This document shows positions 30,780-41,787 of a stretch of 64,000 nt of DNA, piece after piece. A model generated the notes under the pieces. The model had not been told where the DNA came from, searched no databases, and was given only the letters and a program-made list of their open reading frames with translations. Source of the stretch: Doryteuthis pealeii (taxonomy: Eukaryota; Mollusca; Cephalopoda; Myopsida; Loliginidae); contig CM042145.1 in NCBI GenBank assembly GCA_023376005.1, positions 98,397,317 through 98,461,316 of the forward strand. The letters run 5' to 3'. Each line of letters starts with the position of its first letter. The first letter of the stretch is position 1. The translations under genes and the position numbers were made by a program.

Positions 30780-31230
30780 AAGGCGCTTTTAATGTACTAA
30801 TTGTAAAAGAAAATTCTTAATTTTTGAGGACAAAATATCATGGAAATGTTTTAAACCAATAGGTGCCGTTTTTTAAGAAAATAAATTTTCATGTAAAGTA
30901 GCAATAAATTGTAATAATGTAATAAATTGTAATAAGAAAAATTTAACATTTTCGGATTATTAGCTTCTTTTTATTTTTACATTCTATAAGAAAAAAAAAT
31001 AAATAGACAAATACATTTTTATTGCCGTATCTCAACTGGCAATTAAAAACTAGCCCTTTTAAAAAAATAAAAATTATATTTCGAACCATTTACGAGTTTA
31101 GGATTACATTTTTAAATAGTATTTTAGATGTAAACAAAATAATTTCTAAAATAACCGAATATTTTGATAAGCAAATTCGTAGCTTCTAAATGGTTGAAAT
31201 TAATTTTAACCAGTGTAACTCAAAAACATT
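30780..31230. repeat. AT-rich dispersed repeat
   Basis: Blocks such as GAGTTTAGGATTACATTTTT and TTTTGATAAGCAAATTCG recur in diverged form at 32738-32870, and CAGTGTAACTCAAAAACATT recurs at 32192-32215. No gene. Confidence 0.5.
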
Positions 31231-31257
31231 TTTTAAAATATATATATATATATAATA

Positions 31258-31768
31258 ATAAAATTCGAAGGCAATACAATGCGTAAAAAAAAACAAAAAG
31301 ATGTTTTATATGTCTTATCGATTTCAAAGCCAGAGCTTCATCATCAGAGTTTATTTTCAGAAATGACGTGCTTTGTTTTTTATTTGTTTGTGGTTATAAT
31401 TTCTCTTCTTATTTCCTTTTCCTCTCCTTTTTTTCCTCTCTTTCTTCTTCTCCTCCTTTATGAATGGGCGAATAACTGTAATTTCTTATTTCTCTCTTTT
31501 TTTTTCTTTTTTAAAAGTTTGTTGAGAACAAGGCTGACATCCGGTAAGATGTTGCAATATGTTGCGACCGTGTGGAGATGTCAAAATTTTAAAAACAAAA
31601 ATGAACAAATAAATAACGGTTTTTATCTATTTGTTCATTTCTGGCTTTGAAATCGATAAGACATATAAAACATCTTTTTGTCTTTATTTTTTACGCATTG
31701 TATTGCCTTCAAATTTTATTATTTTATAACATACTTAACAATGCTTCAAGCAAATTACCAATTACTTT

Positions 31769-31770
<2 letters not shown>
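31258..31770. mobile_element. Foldback element, hammerhead-like, same family as 44.0 kb
   Basis: Arms 31264-31335 and 31638-31722 are inverted copies (GGCAATACAATGCGTAAAAA; AAAAGATGTTTTATATGTC; TTATCGATTTCAAAGCCAGA). On the minus strand CTGATGA (rc of 31341-31347) is followed by one extra U, stem II GAAGC-TCTG-GCTTT, GAAA and the self-complementary ATCGAT. Stem I is only 2 bp. The spacer (about 300 bp) includes pyrimidine-rich sequence with no gene. Confidence 0.55.

Positions 31771-31821
<51 letters not shown>
31771..31821. repeat. (TA)n(TG)n microsatellite
   Basis: TA then TG runs. Confidence 0.95.
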
Positions 31822-31823
<2 letters not shown>

Positions 31824-31968
31824 CATCATTGAAACTAAAGTTATGATCAGTTTCAGACATATGTTGGACGAGGTGTTCTGAAAATTGCCCCAATTTAATA
31901 TCACCTTGTGCTCATATAAACGCTTTTTGAGAGTTCTGGCGGTTTTCTCCAATGTATTTTTTGTCGCA

Positions 31969-31970
<2 letters not shown>

Positions 31971-32014
<44 letters not shown>
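31971..32014. repeat. (TA)n microsatellite
   Basis: TA run. Confidence 0.95.
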
Positions 32015-32017
<3 letters not shown>

Positions 32018-32284
32018 AACTATTCATAGAATAAACGAATATTGAAATTTCCTCGTATAAATAAGGACACACTTTTAATCTTTAGGTTCTTTGTAAAAAC
32101 AGTTTTTTTTTTCACGTTAACTTAAAGAACTGAATTTTATTTTTTTGTCATATAAAGACTTATTTCAAAGAACAAAATATGAATCTTTAATCAGAGTGAC
32201 TCAAAAACATTTTTAAAAGGAAATAATCTATTCATAAATCGATAAATAGTGAAACAGATTACTAATTAGGACTGAGCCTATTCA

Positions 32285-32530
32285 AGTAGTGACCACCCCA
32301 AGCGGATTTTAACAGGTTTGAATTCAGAGTTTTTCTTCTCCTAGACTGCTTGCCTAATCAATGTTAAAGAGACCAGTCTGCCCTACTATTTACCCATAGT
32401 TGGAGGGAGAGTAGTTTGATTCATACTTTCCCCAAGGGTATTAGCGCTATGTGAACTGTAGTTTCTTCCAGGATTTGAACTCGGGTCGACGAGTCCATTT
32501 CCTAACCATTATACCACACGCCTTCAATAG
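32285..32530 (-). mobile_element. SINE family A copy
   Basis: Minus strand: head at GGCGTGTGGTATAATGG and GAGTTCAAATCCTGG, body GCGCTAATACCCTTGGG, TAGGGCAGACTGGTC, AACCTGTTAAAATCC. Confidence 0.8.
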
Positions 32531-33059
32531 AATAAATAAATCGTTTTCATTTAAATTAATACGCGAAATATTTCACTTACAAATAACGATATATGTTTAA
32601 TTCTTGGCTTATTTTTATTGTTATATTTTCAGGGGTAAAAAAAAGGTTCGATTAAACGAATGAATTTTTATTGCTTTAAAACAAGCAATTTATAACTGAA
32701 TTGATTTTTTTTCATTTGTACAAAAACGTTTTTAGAAAAATAAAATCATATTTCAAAACACTCACAAGTTTAGGGTTACATTTAAGAATAATATTTTAAT
32801 GGTAAAAAAATTCCTGAAATAAACGAACGTGTATTAGCGATATCTTTTCAATTTGATAAGGAATTTGAAAAATTATCTTCCTCCTCTCACTCTCCTTCCC
32901 TTTCTCTCTCACTCCTTAGTATTACCAAAAAATCTTTTAGTCCGGTCTTGGACCGGGTACTTCTAATAGTTATTTCTTTGTATAGTAAAAAAATTTCTAA
33001 ATTTTTTCTATCATTGTTATTTTATTTTATTTTGTATTTAAAATGATAATAAATAGAAT

Positions 33060-33200
33060 ACATATATGCATGGATAAACTCCTGGCCGAAACACGTGTCA
33101 GTAAAATAAAATAAAATAAAATAACTCCTATTTCATCCATACAAAATTTTCTTTCCTTTATTTTCATTTCAACATACCGTCGGATTCGCTTCCATTTTCA
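33060..33200 (+). ncRNA. Half hammerhead remnant
   Basis: GGCCGAAACACGTGTCAG at 33084 carries the 3' half of a hammerhead: the last stem II bases, GAAA, a self-complementary ACACGTGT stem III and a GTC cleavage triplet, as at 54060-54101. The CTGANGA half is absent (CTCCTGGCC instead). The downstream CATACCGTCGGATTCGCTTC matches the flank of the 27.6-28.0 kb element. Confidence 0.4.
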
Positions 33201-33203
33201 ACT

Positions 33204-33207
<4 letters not shown>

Positions 33208-33265
<58 letters not shown>
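33208..33265. repeat. (CT)n microsatellite
   Basis: CT run within a 32880-33560 stretch that is largely pyrimidine on this strand and contains no gene. G- and T-rich homopolymers follow at 33600-33740. Confidence 0.95.
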
Positions 33266-33271
<6 letters not shown>

Positions 33272-33829
33272 TACTTCCCATTTTCAACGTAAAAATAGCT
33301 CTTGTCAATTCATCCTCTTCATTTCATTTACCACTTTTATTCATCTACCCCCCCCCCATTTCTTCCTCCACATTCTCCTTTAATCCTCATCTTCTTTCTA
33401 ACCTTTTCAACTTTCTCAATGTTTCTCTTATGATTTACTTTCTTTCTTTCTTTCTTTCTTTCTTTTTTTCGTTCTTAATCTCCATATTTTTCTCACTTAC
33501 TCTTTTCTACTTATCTTTCTGTTTATCAATCTCTTTTTTCTTTTTATTTCCACGTTTCTCTGGCTCTATGTAAACAACAAATCAATACAATTGAGACATA
33601 TTGTTTTTTTTTTGTTTGTCTTTTTTTGGGGGGGTACTTTTTATTTTTGTCTTTTTTTGTGATTTTTTTTTTATTATTTGTTTGTTTTTGTTTTTTTTGT
33701 TGTTCTTTGTTGTTTTGTTTTTTGGGGTTTTTTTTTTTTGTAGCAGCAGCAGCAGTTAATAATGTTTTTTGCATTGCACAGAGAATGAGAAGGTGGGGGG
33801 GGCACACGGGGGGGGGCAAAATAGATGAC

Positions 33830-34080
33830 ATATAGCAACGTGCATCGGACGAAAACACAGTGTGGGTTGACGGACGTTGGTCATTGTTTACATGTGCACC
33901 GGTGTCAGTAGAGATGAATGCATTTATATAGTTTGCATATCGTTAAATCACGTGGTCGCTACGCACCCCTATTGACAAAGATGCAACATGTTTGATAACA
34001 TCAATATCAAGCTGCACGCTTCTTAATGCCCGCTCTTATTTGCAGTTTGAACTGTGCGATTATTTTTATCAACGGAACTC
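33830..34080. other. No recognisable gene
   Basis: Mixed composition, not matched elsewhere in the window. Confidence 0.4.
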
Positions 34081-34084
34081 GGAA

Positions 34085-34975
34085 TATGGTTGTTGTTTGT
34101 TTGTTTGTTTTGTTTTACGATATATCAACCATTTCCGGGAAGTTTGATACCGAATCAAATCTTTTTTGGTAAACAAAAGACTCGGCTTGCTTAAAGTATC
34201 TGTCGTTGCTTAAGTAGTCACCCATTTAGGTATTGAACAGGCACTTCAATGCTTAACTTCGGTTGGTTGGTTGGTTGGTTGGTTGATTGGTTGGTTTTAC
34301 GACATATCAAACATTTCCGGGTCGTTTAATACCGAATCAAATCTTTTTTGGTAAACAAAAGACTCGGCTTGCTTAAAGTATCTGCCGTTGCTTAAGTAGT
34401 CACCCATTTAGGTATTGAACAGACACTTCAATGCTTAACTTCGGTTGGTTGGTTGGTTGGTTGGTTGATTGGTTGGTTTTACGACATATCAAACATTTCT
34501 GGGTCGTTTAATACCGAATCAAGTCATTCTTTAATAAATAAAATACTCGCGTTACTTAAAGAATACGCTGTTGGTCAACCAATTAAATATTGAACAGGCT
34601 CATCACTGCTTAACTTCGGTTGGTTGGTTAGACGGCTGGTTGGTTGTTTTACGACATATCAACCCTTTTCGGGTTATCTAATACCGAATCAAGTCATTAA
34701 CAAAAAGGACTCAGATTGCTTACAGTACCTGCTGTTACTTAAGTATTGAACAGGCTCTTCAATGCTTACCTTCGATTGGTTGGTTGGTTGGTTGGTTGGT
34801 TGGTTGGTTTTACGGCTTATCAACCATTTCCGGGTCGTTTAATACCGAATCAAGTCATTTTTTATAAACAAAAGAGTCGGGTTCGTTACAGTATCTGCTA
34901 TTGCTTAACTGGTCACCCAATTAAGTGTTGAACAGCCTAATCAATGCTTAACTTTAGTTCTAAGCATTAAGTACT
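34085..34975 (-). repeat. Tandem array of family D, ~175-bp unit, 5 copies
   Basis: Each unit starts with (GGTT)n or a relic of it, then TTTTACGACATATCAACC-like, GTTTAATACCGAATCAAG, AAAGACTCGG, TAAAGTATCTGC, AAGTAGTCACCCA, TATTGAACAGGC and CAATGCTTAACTTCGG. It then restarts with GGTTGGTTGG. Starts are near 34085, 34261, 34443, 34618 and 34774. On the opposite strand the units end in (CCAA)n like family C. Single copies or fragments lie at 14203 and 52525-52690. Confidence 0.85.
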
Positions 34976-35325
34976 ATTTTGTTTGATTAGGAGGAAAGGA
35001 AAGCAGGAGGGACGGAGGAGCTCTTAAAGTAGTTTTCACTAACGAGAAGTGCGCCGATTTGTTTTAAATTTAGAGTTTTCCTGAATAGTTATTATTACGT
35101 GGGGAATTCTTTAACAAAAATAAATATTCTTCCTCGTGAGGAAAGATGAGCTGTCATCGCGAGGGGGTCTCTAACAATGAACAATAGTCAACAAGAAGTC
35201 TAGTTGCAAGTAGTAACAAAACGCACAAAATTCAAATTTTCACGCTTTCAAATAAGATCTCGACAAATTACTTGTCATGTTAGAATAATAATTCATATAT
35301 TACATACTACTAATTCGGGTTATTT

Positions 35326-35341
35326 ATATATATATATATAT

Positions 35342-35379
<38 letters not shown>
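35326..35379. repeat. (TA)n microsatellite
   Basis: TA run with two TTA breaks. Confidence 0.9.
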
Positions 35380-35383
<4 letters not shown>

Positions 35384-35722
35384 GAGGATATGTGCTTAAT
35401 TGAATTCATACCTAATTTTTGAAAATAATTAGTTAATAATTAATGAATTTAGGCGGGCATATATGTTCAAATGTAAGGCTAAACAAATCGAGAAAATGTC
35501 AATCCCTGAATGTACATTTCGACATATTAGGTCTCATCAGCAAGGTTATAGATATGATGAGACCTAATAGGTCAAAATGTACATTCAGGGATTGACATTT
35601 TCCCAATTTGTTTAGCCTTACATTTAAACATATATGCCCGCCTAAATTCATTAATTATTAACTAATTAATTTTCAAGAATTAGGTATGACTTCAATTAAG
35701 CACATATCCTCCAAAAATTGTC
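35378..35722. mobile_element. Inverted pair of the 371-bp hammerhead family
   Basis: A 345-bp palindrome centred near 35548. Both arms hold the 3' half of the family also seen at 20937-21094: hammerhead, then TTTGTTTAGCCTTACATTT, GGCGGGCATATATG, TTAATTAATT and GCACATATCCTCC. The tRNA-like head is absent on both sides, as if two 5'-truncated copies met head to head. (TA)n bounds both ends (35326, 35772). Confidence 0.8.
35504..35545 (-). ncRNA. Minimal hammerhead ribozyme, near-intact
   Basis: Minus strand, 42 nt: stem I CCTTG/CAGGG (one G-U pair), core CTGATGA (rc of 35534-35540), stem II GACC-TAATA-TGTC (three pairs and one mismatch), GAA, stem III ATGTACAT, cleavage base T. The plus-strand twin at 35551-35590 has ATGATGA and CAAAA, so C3 and G12 are lost there, though its stem II is perfect. 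Confidence 0.65.
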
Positions 35723-35766
35723 GGCTTAAAGCCATATAAAAATAAATACATTTGTTTGTTTACTTA

Positions 35767-35771
<5 letters not shown>

Positions 35772-35823
<52 letters not shown>
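35772..35823. repeat. (TA)n microsatellite
   Basis: TA run. Confidence 0.95.
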
Positions 35824-35825
<2 letters not shown>

Positions 35826-36169
35826 TCCTGTTCCTTAATTGTACGACGGGTATTAACTTGCAACACCCTCTGGTTAAAATGTGACCATCCAAATAGTCCA
35901 AAATGAATTGCAAAAATGCAAATCTTGATTATCTGCTGTTGCTTATCCGCCGAATTCTTATTTCTCGTGAAAGTCGTCACCTCAGCTAAATAATGGACCA
36001 TTCTGTTTTTATTATGAAGAAAGAAAGAGAAGAAAAATGACTTGCCACACAGAAAAAATATAAGAAAGAAAGAAAGTAGGGGAAATATAGAGAGAGGGAG
36101 AGCGCATGGAAGCGATAACCCAAACTGTTTTAATCGAACATAATGAAAAGATGAAAAGAAGGAAAGAAA

Positions 36170-36310
36170 AAAGTGAGAAGAGTGTTAAATCAAGATTATT
36201 ATACGTTTTACATATTGAACTATTTAGCAATAACTAAGTAAACATATCAAATGTTGTTATAATCAAATTATCAAACTGTGGTATATCCATAGGTCCTGCT
36301 TGTAGATATT
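36170..36310 (+). mobile_element. Helitron-like 3' end, decayed
   Basis: TACATATTGAACTATTTAGC and CTGTGGTATATCCATAGG (hairpin) then TCCTGCTTGTAG, matching the terminus at 16855 on the opposite strand, with CTAG degraded to GTAG. Confidence 0.5.
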
Positions 36311-36944
36311 CATTGAAACTGGAGATGTAACACAATTAGATTTAACCAAGAAGATTCCATTCCTAAGCGAATGCTCTAACGACTGAACTAAATTTATCCC
36401 TTTAAAGGCGGTGTAGCGTTAGTTTGTATTCGCCTGGTGGAGTTGTCTGCCCCTTTTAGTTTGATGATGCCCGCTAGGGCACCATAGTATTTAAGCGCCG
36501 GTTTCAAAGACTTTCGCCCTCTTTTCCTGTTTCAGCAACTACGAGCCACATGGGGTAGATTCTATCTAAACCCTCTCGTTGGGGCTCCGCCCCCCTTACA
36601 TTACTGTAAGTCCTCACAGCATGGACTATTCCTAGTCTCATGTCTGTACTTTTATATGTTAGAATGTACCATTTAGGAATGTGTTTTTATCTGTATTTGT
36701 GTACCCCTTTTTATATGTACTCTTTACTATGAACGCTGTATCTACTGTTATCCATGTGCTGTGTACATTAAATGTTTGTCTATTAACCTTCGTCGGAGTT
36801 ATTTGTATCCAAAGTATGTATAACCTTGCACCATCCTTATAGCGGTAAAATAGATATTGTTTGAAAAAATATGTTATTTGAAAAATAAATAGAAAAAAGT
36901 TTTGATTGATTAATTCGTAGGCTGGTTTGTTAACTCTCATTCGA

Positions 36945-37500
36945 TTATTTGGGGCTATTCGCAGAATTGCGTCCTGGCCTCCTGCTTTAAAAAACGTTGG
37001 GCGGTGATAGCTTAAAAATCAACCCCCCTTACCAATGAAGTCCTTAGCTGAAGTGGTGCCTGCTGAAAAAAACAACCAACGCTTAAGGCATTTTCCCCGA
37101 AAAGTTAATGCGATATTTTAACCCCTTCAGTCTTTTTTCGACAAGTAAATGTTAATATTTTAACCCTCCCCCTCTTTAAAATATTTCAGGGGGGGGGCTA
37201 AATATTTACATTTACTTGTCGATAAAAATATGGCTTACTTTCAACGCCTTCAAACCACTAAAAAAATAATTTGTCTTTTTTTTTCGGTATTTTCATTTCA
37301 TTTTCTTTTTCGACAATCAATTACAAATAAATATCAAAACATTTTTTTCGGAATTTTCATTTTATCTCAATATATTTATTTCCAACAATCAATTACAAAT
37401 TCATATTCATTCGTAGGTAGGGTTGTTTTTCAGCTATCACCGCCTAGCGTTTTTTAAGGCCGGGACGCAATTCTAGGAATAGCCCCGATTATTTAATGTC
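36945..37500. mobile_element. Foldback MITE, ~550 bp
   Basis: GGCTATTCGCAGAATTGCGTC, AAAAACGTTGGGCGGTGATA at the left pair with inverted TATCACCGCCTAGCGTTTTT, GACGCAATTCTAGGAATAGCC at the right. An inner pair ATTTTAACCC/GGGCTAAAT with TTTACTTGTCGA folds too. Interior ORFs are not coding-like. Confidence 0.7.
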
Positions 37501-37544
37501 GAATATAGCCTTTTTTTCTTCTCTCAAGCAATAATATGGTTACA

Positions 37545-37650
37545 CGCATTGCTACTCATGCACTGAGTTGTCGGGGACCGGTATCGAACTCGGAACCTTA
37601 CGATTCCTAAGTGAATCCTTTACCCACTGAGTAAAACTGCTCCCTTTAAA
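37545..37650 (-). mobile_element. SINE family B, head only
   Basis: Minus strand GAGCAGTTTTACTCAGTGG, AAGGTTCCGAGTTCGATACC, then GAGTAGCAATGC; body missing. Confidence 0.7.
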
Positions 37651-37958
37651 GAGGAGTAAAATATATATTATTCGAAAAATAAATAGAAAAGAGTTTTGAT
37701 TTGATTAATTGGTTGGCTGGTTAATTCTTAGGTTTGTTAACTCATCGGATTTTTTTATTGTCAAATTTAGACTTTTTTCTTCTTTCAAGCAATTATATGG
37801 CTTCACGTAATTAAGGATGATAATAATTTGTAAACAATTTATATGGTTTCAAGTAATTATTTTGATGTAATGAATATGCATACACCTGGGTCCCCCTTCA
37901 CAGTAATATGATTGGCTGGTGTCAGCCATAAATACCGAGCAATTTAGAGGTACAATGC

Positions 37959-37992
<34 letters not shown>

Positions 37993-37996
37993 GCCT
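37959..37996. repeat. (CTA)n microsatellite
   Basis: Trinucleotide run. Confidence 0.95.
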
Positions 37997-38129
37997 ACTA
38001 CTACTACGACGACGTCTCACCAGTACTATTACTTACCTGCTCGATTGTACCACGCTGTTACCGTGGCCCCACCACTCTGCTACTTCAACTAATATATCCC
38101 TTTCCGGGACATATCATATTTCTATTTGA

Positions 38130-38375
38130 TAATAGTCACGTTTTCTGTTAGTAGAGCATTCGACTATGTATCGCGAAGTTCCGGGTTCGATACCGGTCCT
38201 CGCCAACTCAGCGTTTAAATAGCACAAGTTAGATAACCTAATATATACGATAAAGCATCTGGGAGCTAATGGTACTAGTGGCGCTCCACCTTTCTGGTCT
38301 AGCGCTGGCAATTGGACTTCCTCACAGTACGACTGATACCGACTCAAGGCCACTACACAAACTTTACTCTTCACT
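38130..38375 (+). mobile_element. SINE family B copy
   Basis: GTTAGTAGAGCATTCGAC head, AAGTTCCGGGTTCGATACC B box, AATGGTACTAGTGGCGCTCC body. Confidence 0.75.
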
Positions 38376-38449
38376 TTATGACATATATGGTCTCAAGTAA
38401 CTAATAATGATAATCCTTTGTATACAATATTAGCTTAAAGTAAGTAAGT

Positions 38450-38690
38450 AAACTCATCGGGGCGGTATCAGCCAGTCAGTGAGGGAGTCTTTCCCCTTTT
38501 CAATAGCGCTAGACCAAGGAGATTGTTTTGGCATCTGAGGTGGAGCGCCACACCTACCATCAGCTCCTTACTTTACCGCACAGATCCCTGTGCTACTCAT
38601 ACACTAAGTTGGCGAGGACCGGTATCGAACTAGGAACCTTGTGGTTTCTAGCCGAACGCTCTACCGACTGAGCTAACCCGGCCTCTTAGC
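38450..38690 (-). mobile_element. SINE family B copy, full length
   Basis: Best-preserved copy: minus strand GGCCGGGTTAGCTCAGTCGG, GAGCGTTCGGCTAGAAACC, TTCCTAGTTCGATACCGG, GCACAGGGATCTGTGCGG, GGTGTGGCGCTCCACCTCAG, CTTGGTCTAGCGC, then a (CTTA)n end at TTTACTTACTTACTTTAAGC. It lies inverted to the 38130 copy 75 bp away. Confidence 0.88.
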
Positions 38691-38699
38691 TATCCCGAA

Positions 38700-39250
38700 T
38701 CTATTAATAATAGAGATTCGGTCGCTATTTATCTGTAACTGAAACTGCGTCACTGCTTACCTCACAGTCATTCCAGGAATTAAGTAAATCTATCAATGAG
38801 TATTTGATTTATAGTCAGTATCATTATTACATAGAAATATCAATATTCTATGAACAACGAATCAATCGTCAATTTTTTTACGAACATTTTTATACTTATT
38901 TACCTATAGATGTATTCAAGTTTAAAATAGTTTTTCCAAAAAATAGATTAGGGGATATATTTTGTTTATGAGGTGTTTATCACTCCATTATTGTTATAGG
39001 TGATACACCCTATAAGACTAATGGAATGCGCCGACAGGTTACTATAAATAACAGGGATAATTGTGGCTTAGCAGTAAGCCAATGCGAGTATGCCAATAAC
39101 TCTGTTCGTCGGACGTAATTTCCACATCTCTCTATTGTATTTGTCTACTTTCTGTTAATACATTTTTCTATAATTTGTTACCCGTCGTTTTGTTCTCATT
39201 TGACCCCTTAAAACCTCACAACAATTATTTAATTTTAGGAAATCCGAACA
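38700..39250. other. Helitron-type 5' block then unassigned sequence
   Basis: AATAGAGATTCGGTCG and TAACTGAAACTGCGTCAC resemble the 5' blocks at 53202 and 55254 of Helitron-ended elements, but no CTAG terminus is seen downstream. Confidence 0.35.
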
Positions 39251-39884
39251 AAATATATTTTACTCGTACGATTTTTAAATCTTTATCTAAATCTAAGAGT
39301 CTGAATAATTGAATCAGAAATTTTTAGAAACGTTTTGGGGGTCCCTACTATCGTAAAATAAAACGAATATTTCAGTGATGGGGAGTGAATATGATACTTT
39401 TTAAGTAAGTAGGTAATATCTTCAGAATATTAAACGTTTTATTTTATTTTATTAATTTTACCACCCGCCTCAGGCAATATTTTTCAGAAATGTATCTTTA
39501 CACCGCCCCGAAGGTGGTTTTTTTTTTTTTTTTTTGCTAGTACAAATAATTTACAGTTATATAACATCAAATATTTATGTTATATATTGTACAAACGGAA
39601 ATATGAATTTCCGGTTTTATTAAACAAAGAAATATAACAACTTCCCGTTATCAGATCAAGAGATAAAAATGTGTAGGAGTAGCTATGAATATAAAATAAT
39701 TATTTCTCTGTTTAATAGCATATCAATAGTCGTGTCTTATTTACCACTTTGCCTACCAACTTTACCCACGACTGTACCAAATTTCTTTTTTACCTGTATG
39801 ATGGGATATCTCAAGAGTTCACTATCTGTTCACCCCAGAACATTCTATTCAAATAGACTCCTATTATATATATTTACCAACCCC

Positions 39885-40156
39885 TCCGCACGAGCTGGAT
39901 GCGACACAAGGTCAATTTATCAAGTGGAGTTTATCAGGTTTGAATTCAGAGTTTTCCTTCTCCTAGACCGGTTGCCTAACCAAGGTTAAAGAGCCCAGTC
40001 TGCCCTACTATTTACCCATAGCTGGAGGGAGAGTAGGATTCATACCTTTCCCAAGGGTACTAGCGCTAAGTGAAATGCAATTACCACGTCCAGGATTTGA
40101 ATTTGGGGCGACGAGTCCATTTCCCAAGACTTTAACCATTACACCACGCGCTTCCT
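39885..40156 (-). mobile_element. SINE family A copy, full length
   Basis: Minus strand GAAGCGCGTGGTGTAATGG head, AAATTCAAATCCTGGACG B box, CTTAGCGCTAGTACCCTTGG, CCAGCTATGGGTAAATAG, GGGCAGACTGGGCTCTTTAA, GTGTCGCATCCAGCTCG, GGGTTGGTAAATATA tail. One of the two best copies. Confidence 0.88.
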
Positions 40157-40424
40157 TAGATTCCTATTATAATAGTATTATGAGTCCTTCTGCTTAATCA
40201 TAATGAACTAACCATTAGTTGTTGTACATTGCTTGGGTGTGATATACATAGAAAAAATTCTTTTCACATAAATGCGCACGATATGGGCAATTGAGACAGA
40301 CAAATCTAGAGCATTTTTGCTTATTGTTTGGCCCACCACTAGATCGCAGTGGTGGAAGAGCTGCTGTGAGTGGTTTAAAGTAGGCAATGGGTTAATGCAA
40401 AATCCATTATTATAAAAAAAATGG

Positions 40425-40590
40425 TGATATTATTTAACCCATAACTGGGAGGATGAGGGGTCTCCGGCCTTTTCCAATGGTATCAGTCCGAAAGCGAACG
40501 TAATTAAGTGATAGGAGTTCGAACTTGCTAACTACTACGTCAGTACAGTATGTTAGCTACAGCACCAAGAGAATTTCCCTCATCAAATAT
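40425..40590 (-). mobile_element. SINE, diverged family A
   Basis: Minus strand GGTGCTGTAGCTAAC, GCAAGTTCGAACTCC, ACTGATACCATTGGAAAAGG, CAGTTATGGGTTAAAT. 40600-41300 beyond it holds no gene I can support. Confidence 0.5.
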
Positions 40591-41300
40591 TTCTATCTAA
40601 CACTAATAATTTTAAAGCCGATCTATCCGACCGATAAATGGGACCTTTAGATTATAATGGAAAAGTTTAAGGATAAATCATCATAAGGCCACATGGCATT
40701 TTTCTATTGGACGAACTAAGACCTGGTAAAGTGGGTGAGAGGAAGAGTGAAAGGTGAGAATGTTTAGAGAGTCTGATACGATGCGGTGACAGAGTGAGAC
40801 ATGAGCTCTTGCTCTCGGCAGTTGTGACTTAGAGGGGATAAAAATCTCATCAGAAAAAGAAGTGGTCTCGTGTTATTACTAAAAACTTTAAATGGCACAA
40901 GGCAAGATATCCCTTAGCACCCCAAGTTGGTTTCCAGACTCCAATATCCAAGAATTGTCAGTCAACTCTGCATCAGCCCAGCAACAGGATTCAAGCCTCT
41001 CCATGTAGCACAGAAGATGAAATAAGTATACAATTAATTAATTTTATTGTAAACACGTAATCACTCCATTCCGCTATGAGGGCATAACGTAACATATGTA
41101 CTATTCTATTTCTTTGGTAAATAAATAATAAATCACCTACTGGCAATAATTCTTGTTCTTTTCAATCCAAAATTCCCACTATTAATTATTTATCTTTTCC
41201 TTCTAATCTTCTGATTCAACCGTCACTTCCAAAAACCGTTCTCAACTCTCTCTAATTCTGTCGTCTGTCTTGTTACCGATTCAACTCCATTCTCTAACCG

Positions 41301-41466
41301 TCTATCCCTTCTCCTGTCCAGTTCGTCTCTTAACTAACGTCTCTGTCTCGTCTGTCTGAATTACCGTCTGCTTCTGTCAATTTTCTATCCCTTCTCCTGT
41401 CCAGTTCGTCTCTTAACTAACGTCTCTGTCTCGTCTGTCTGAATTACCGTCTGCTTCTGTCAATTT
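41301..41466. repeat. Exact 83-bp tandem duplication
   Basis: TCTATCCCTTCTCCTGTCC starts at 41301 and 41384. The two 83-bp units are identical by eye, implying a recent event or an assembly artefact. Confidence 0.9.
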
Positions 41467-41627
41467 TTTCCCGGTCATATTTTAAATCAAAACAAAACCT
41501 AAGGGAACTAACCCCTTTTTTTTTCTGGCCAAGGGTAGCAACTCTTACCTTTTTGTTTATTTTTTAAAGCTATTATATTTTTTTCCTTTTCTTTTTTCAA
41601 CAAATAGTCAACCGTTGCTATTATTAA

Positions 41628-41657
41628 ATGATATTCTGAGATTTCTCAGAATATCAT
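41628..41657. repeat. Perfect hairpin, 14-bp arms
   Basis: ATGATATTCTGAGA, TT, TCTCAGAATATCAT. Confidence 0.9.
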
Positions 41658-41787
41658 GACAATAAATGCAGGAGGATACAGTCAGCATATTCTAAGGCGT
41701 GTCAACAGGGATATATTGATTATTATCCCAGTGAACAAAATCTGGACGGGCCTTATTTGTGTTTTACTCTTAGGATAAAAAAGGTTT

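Noticed and set aside
33544..33858. 104-residue Lys/Asn-rich minus-strand ORF
   Set aside because: Reads through T homopolymers and TTTG repeats.
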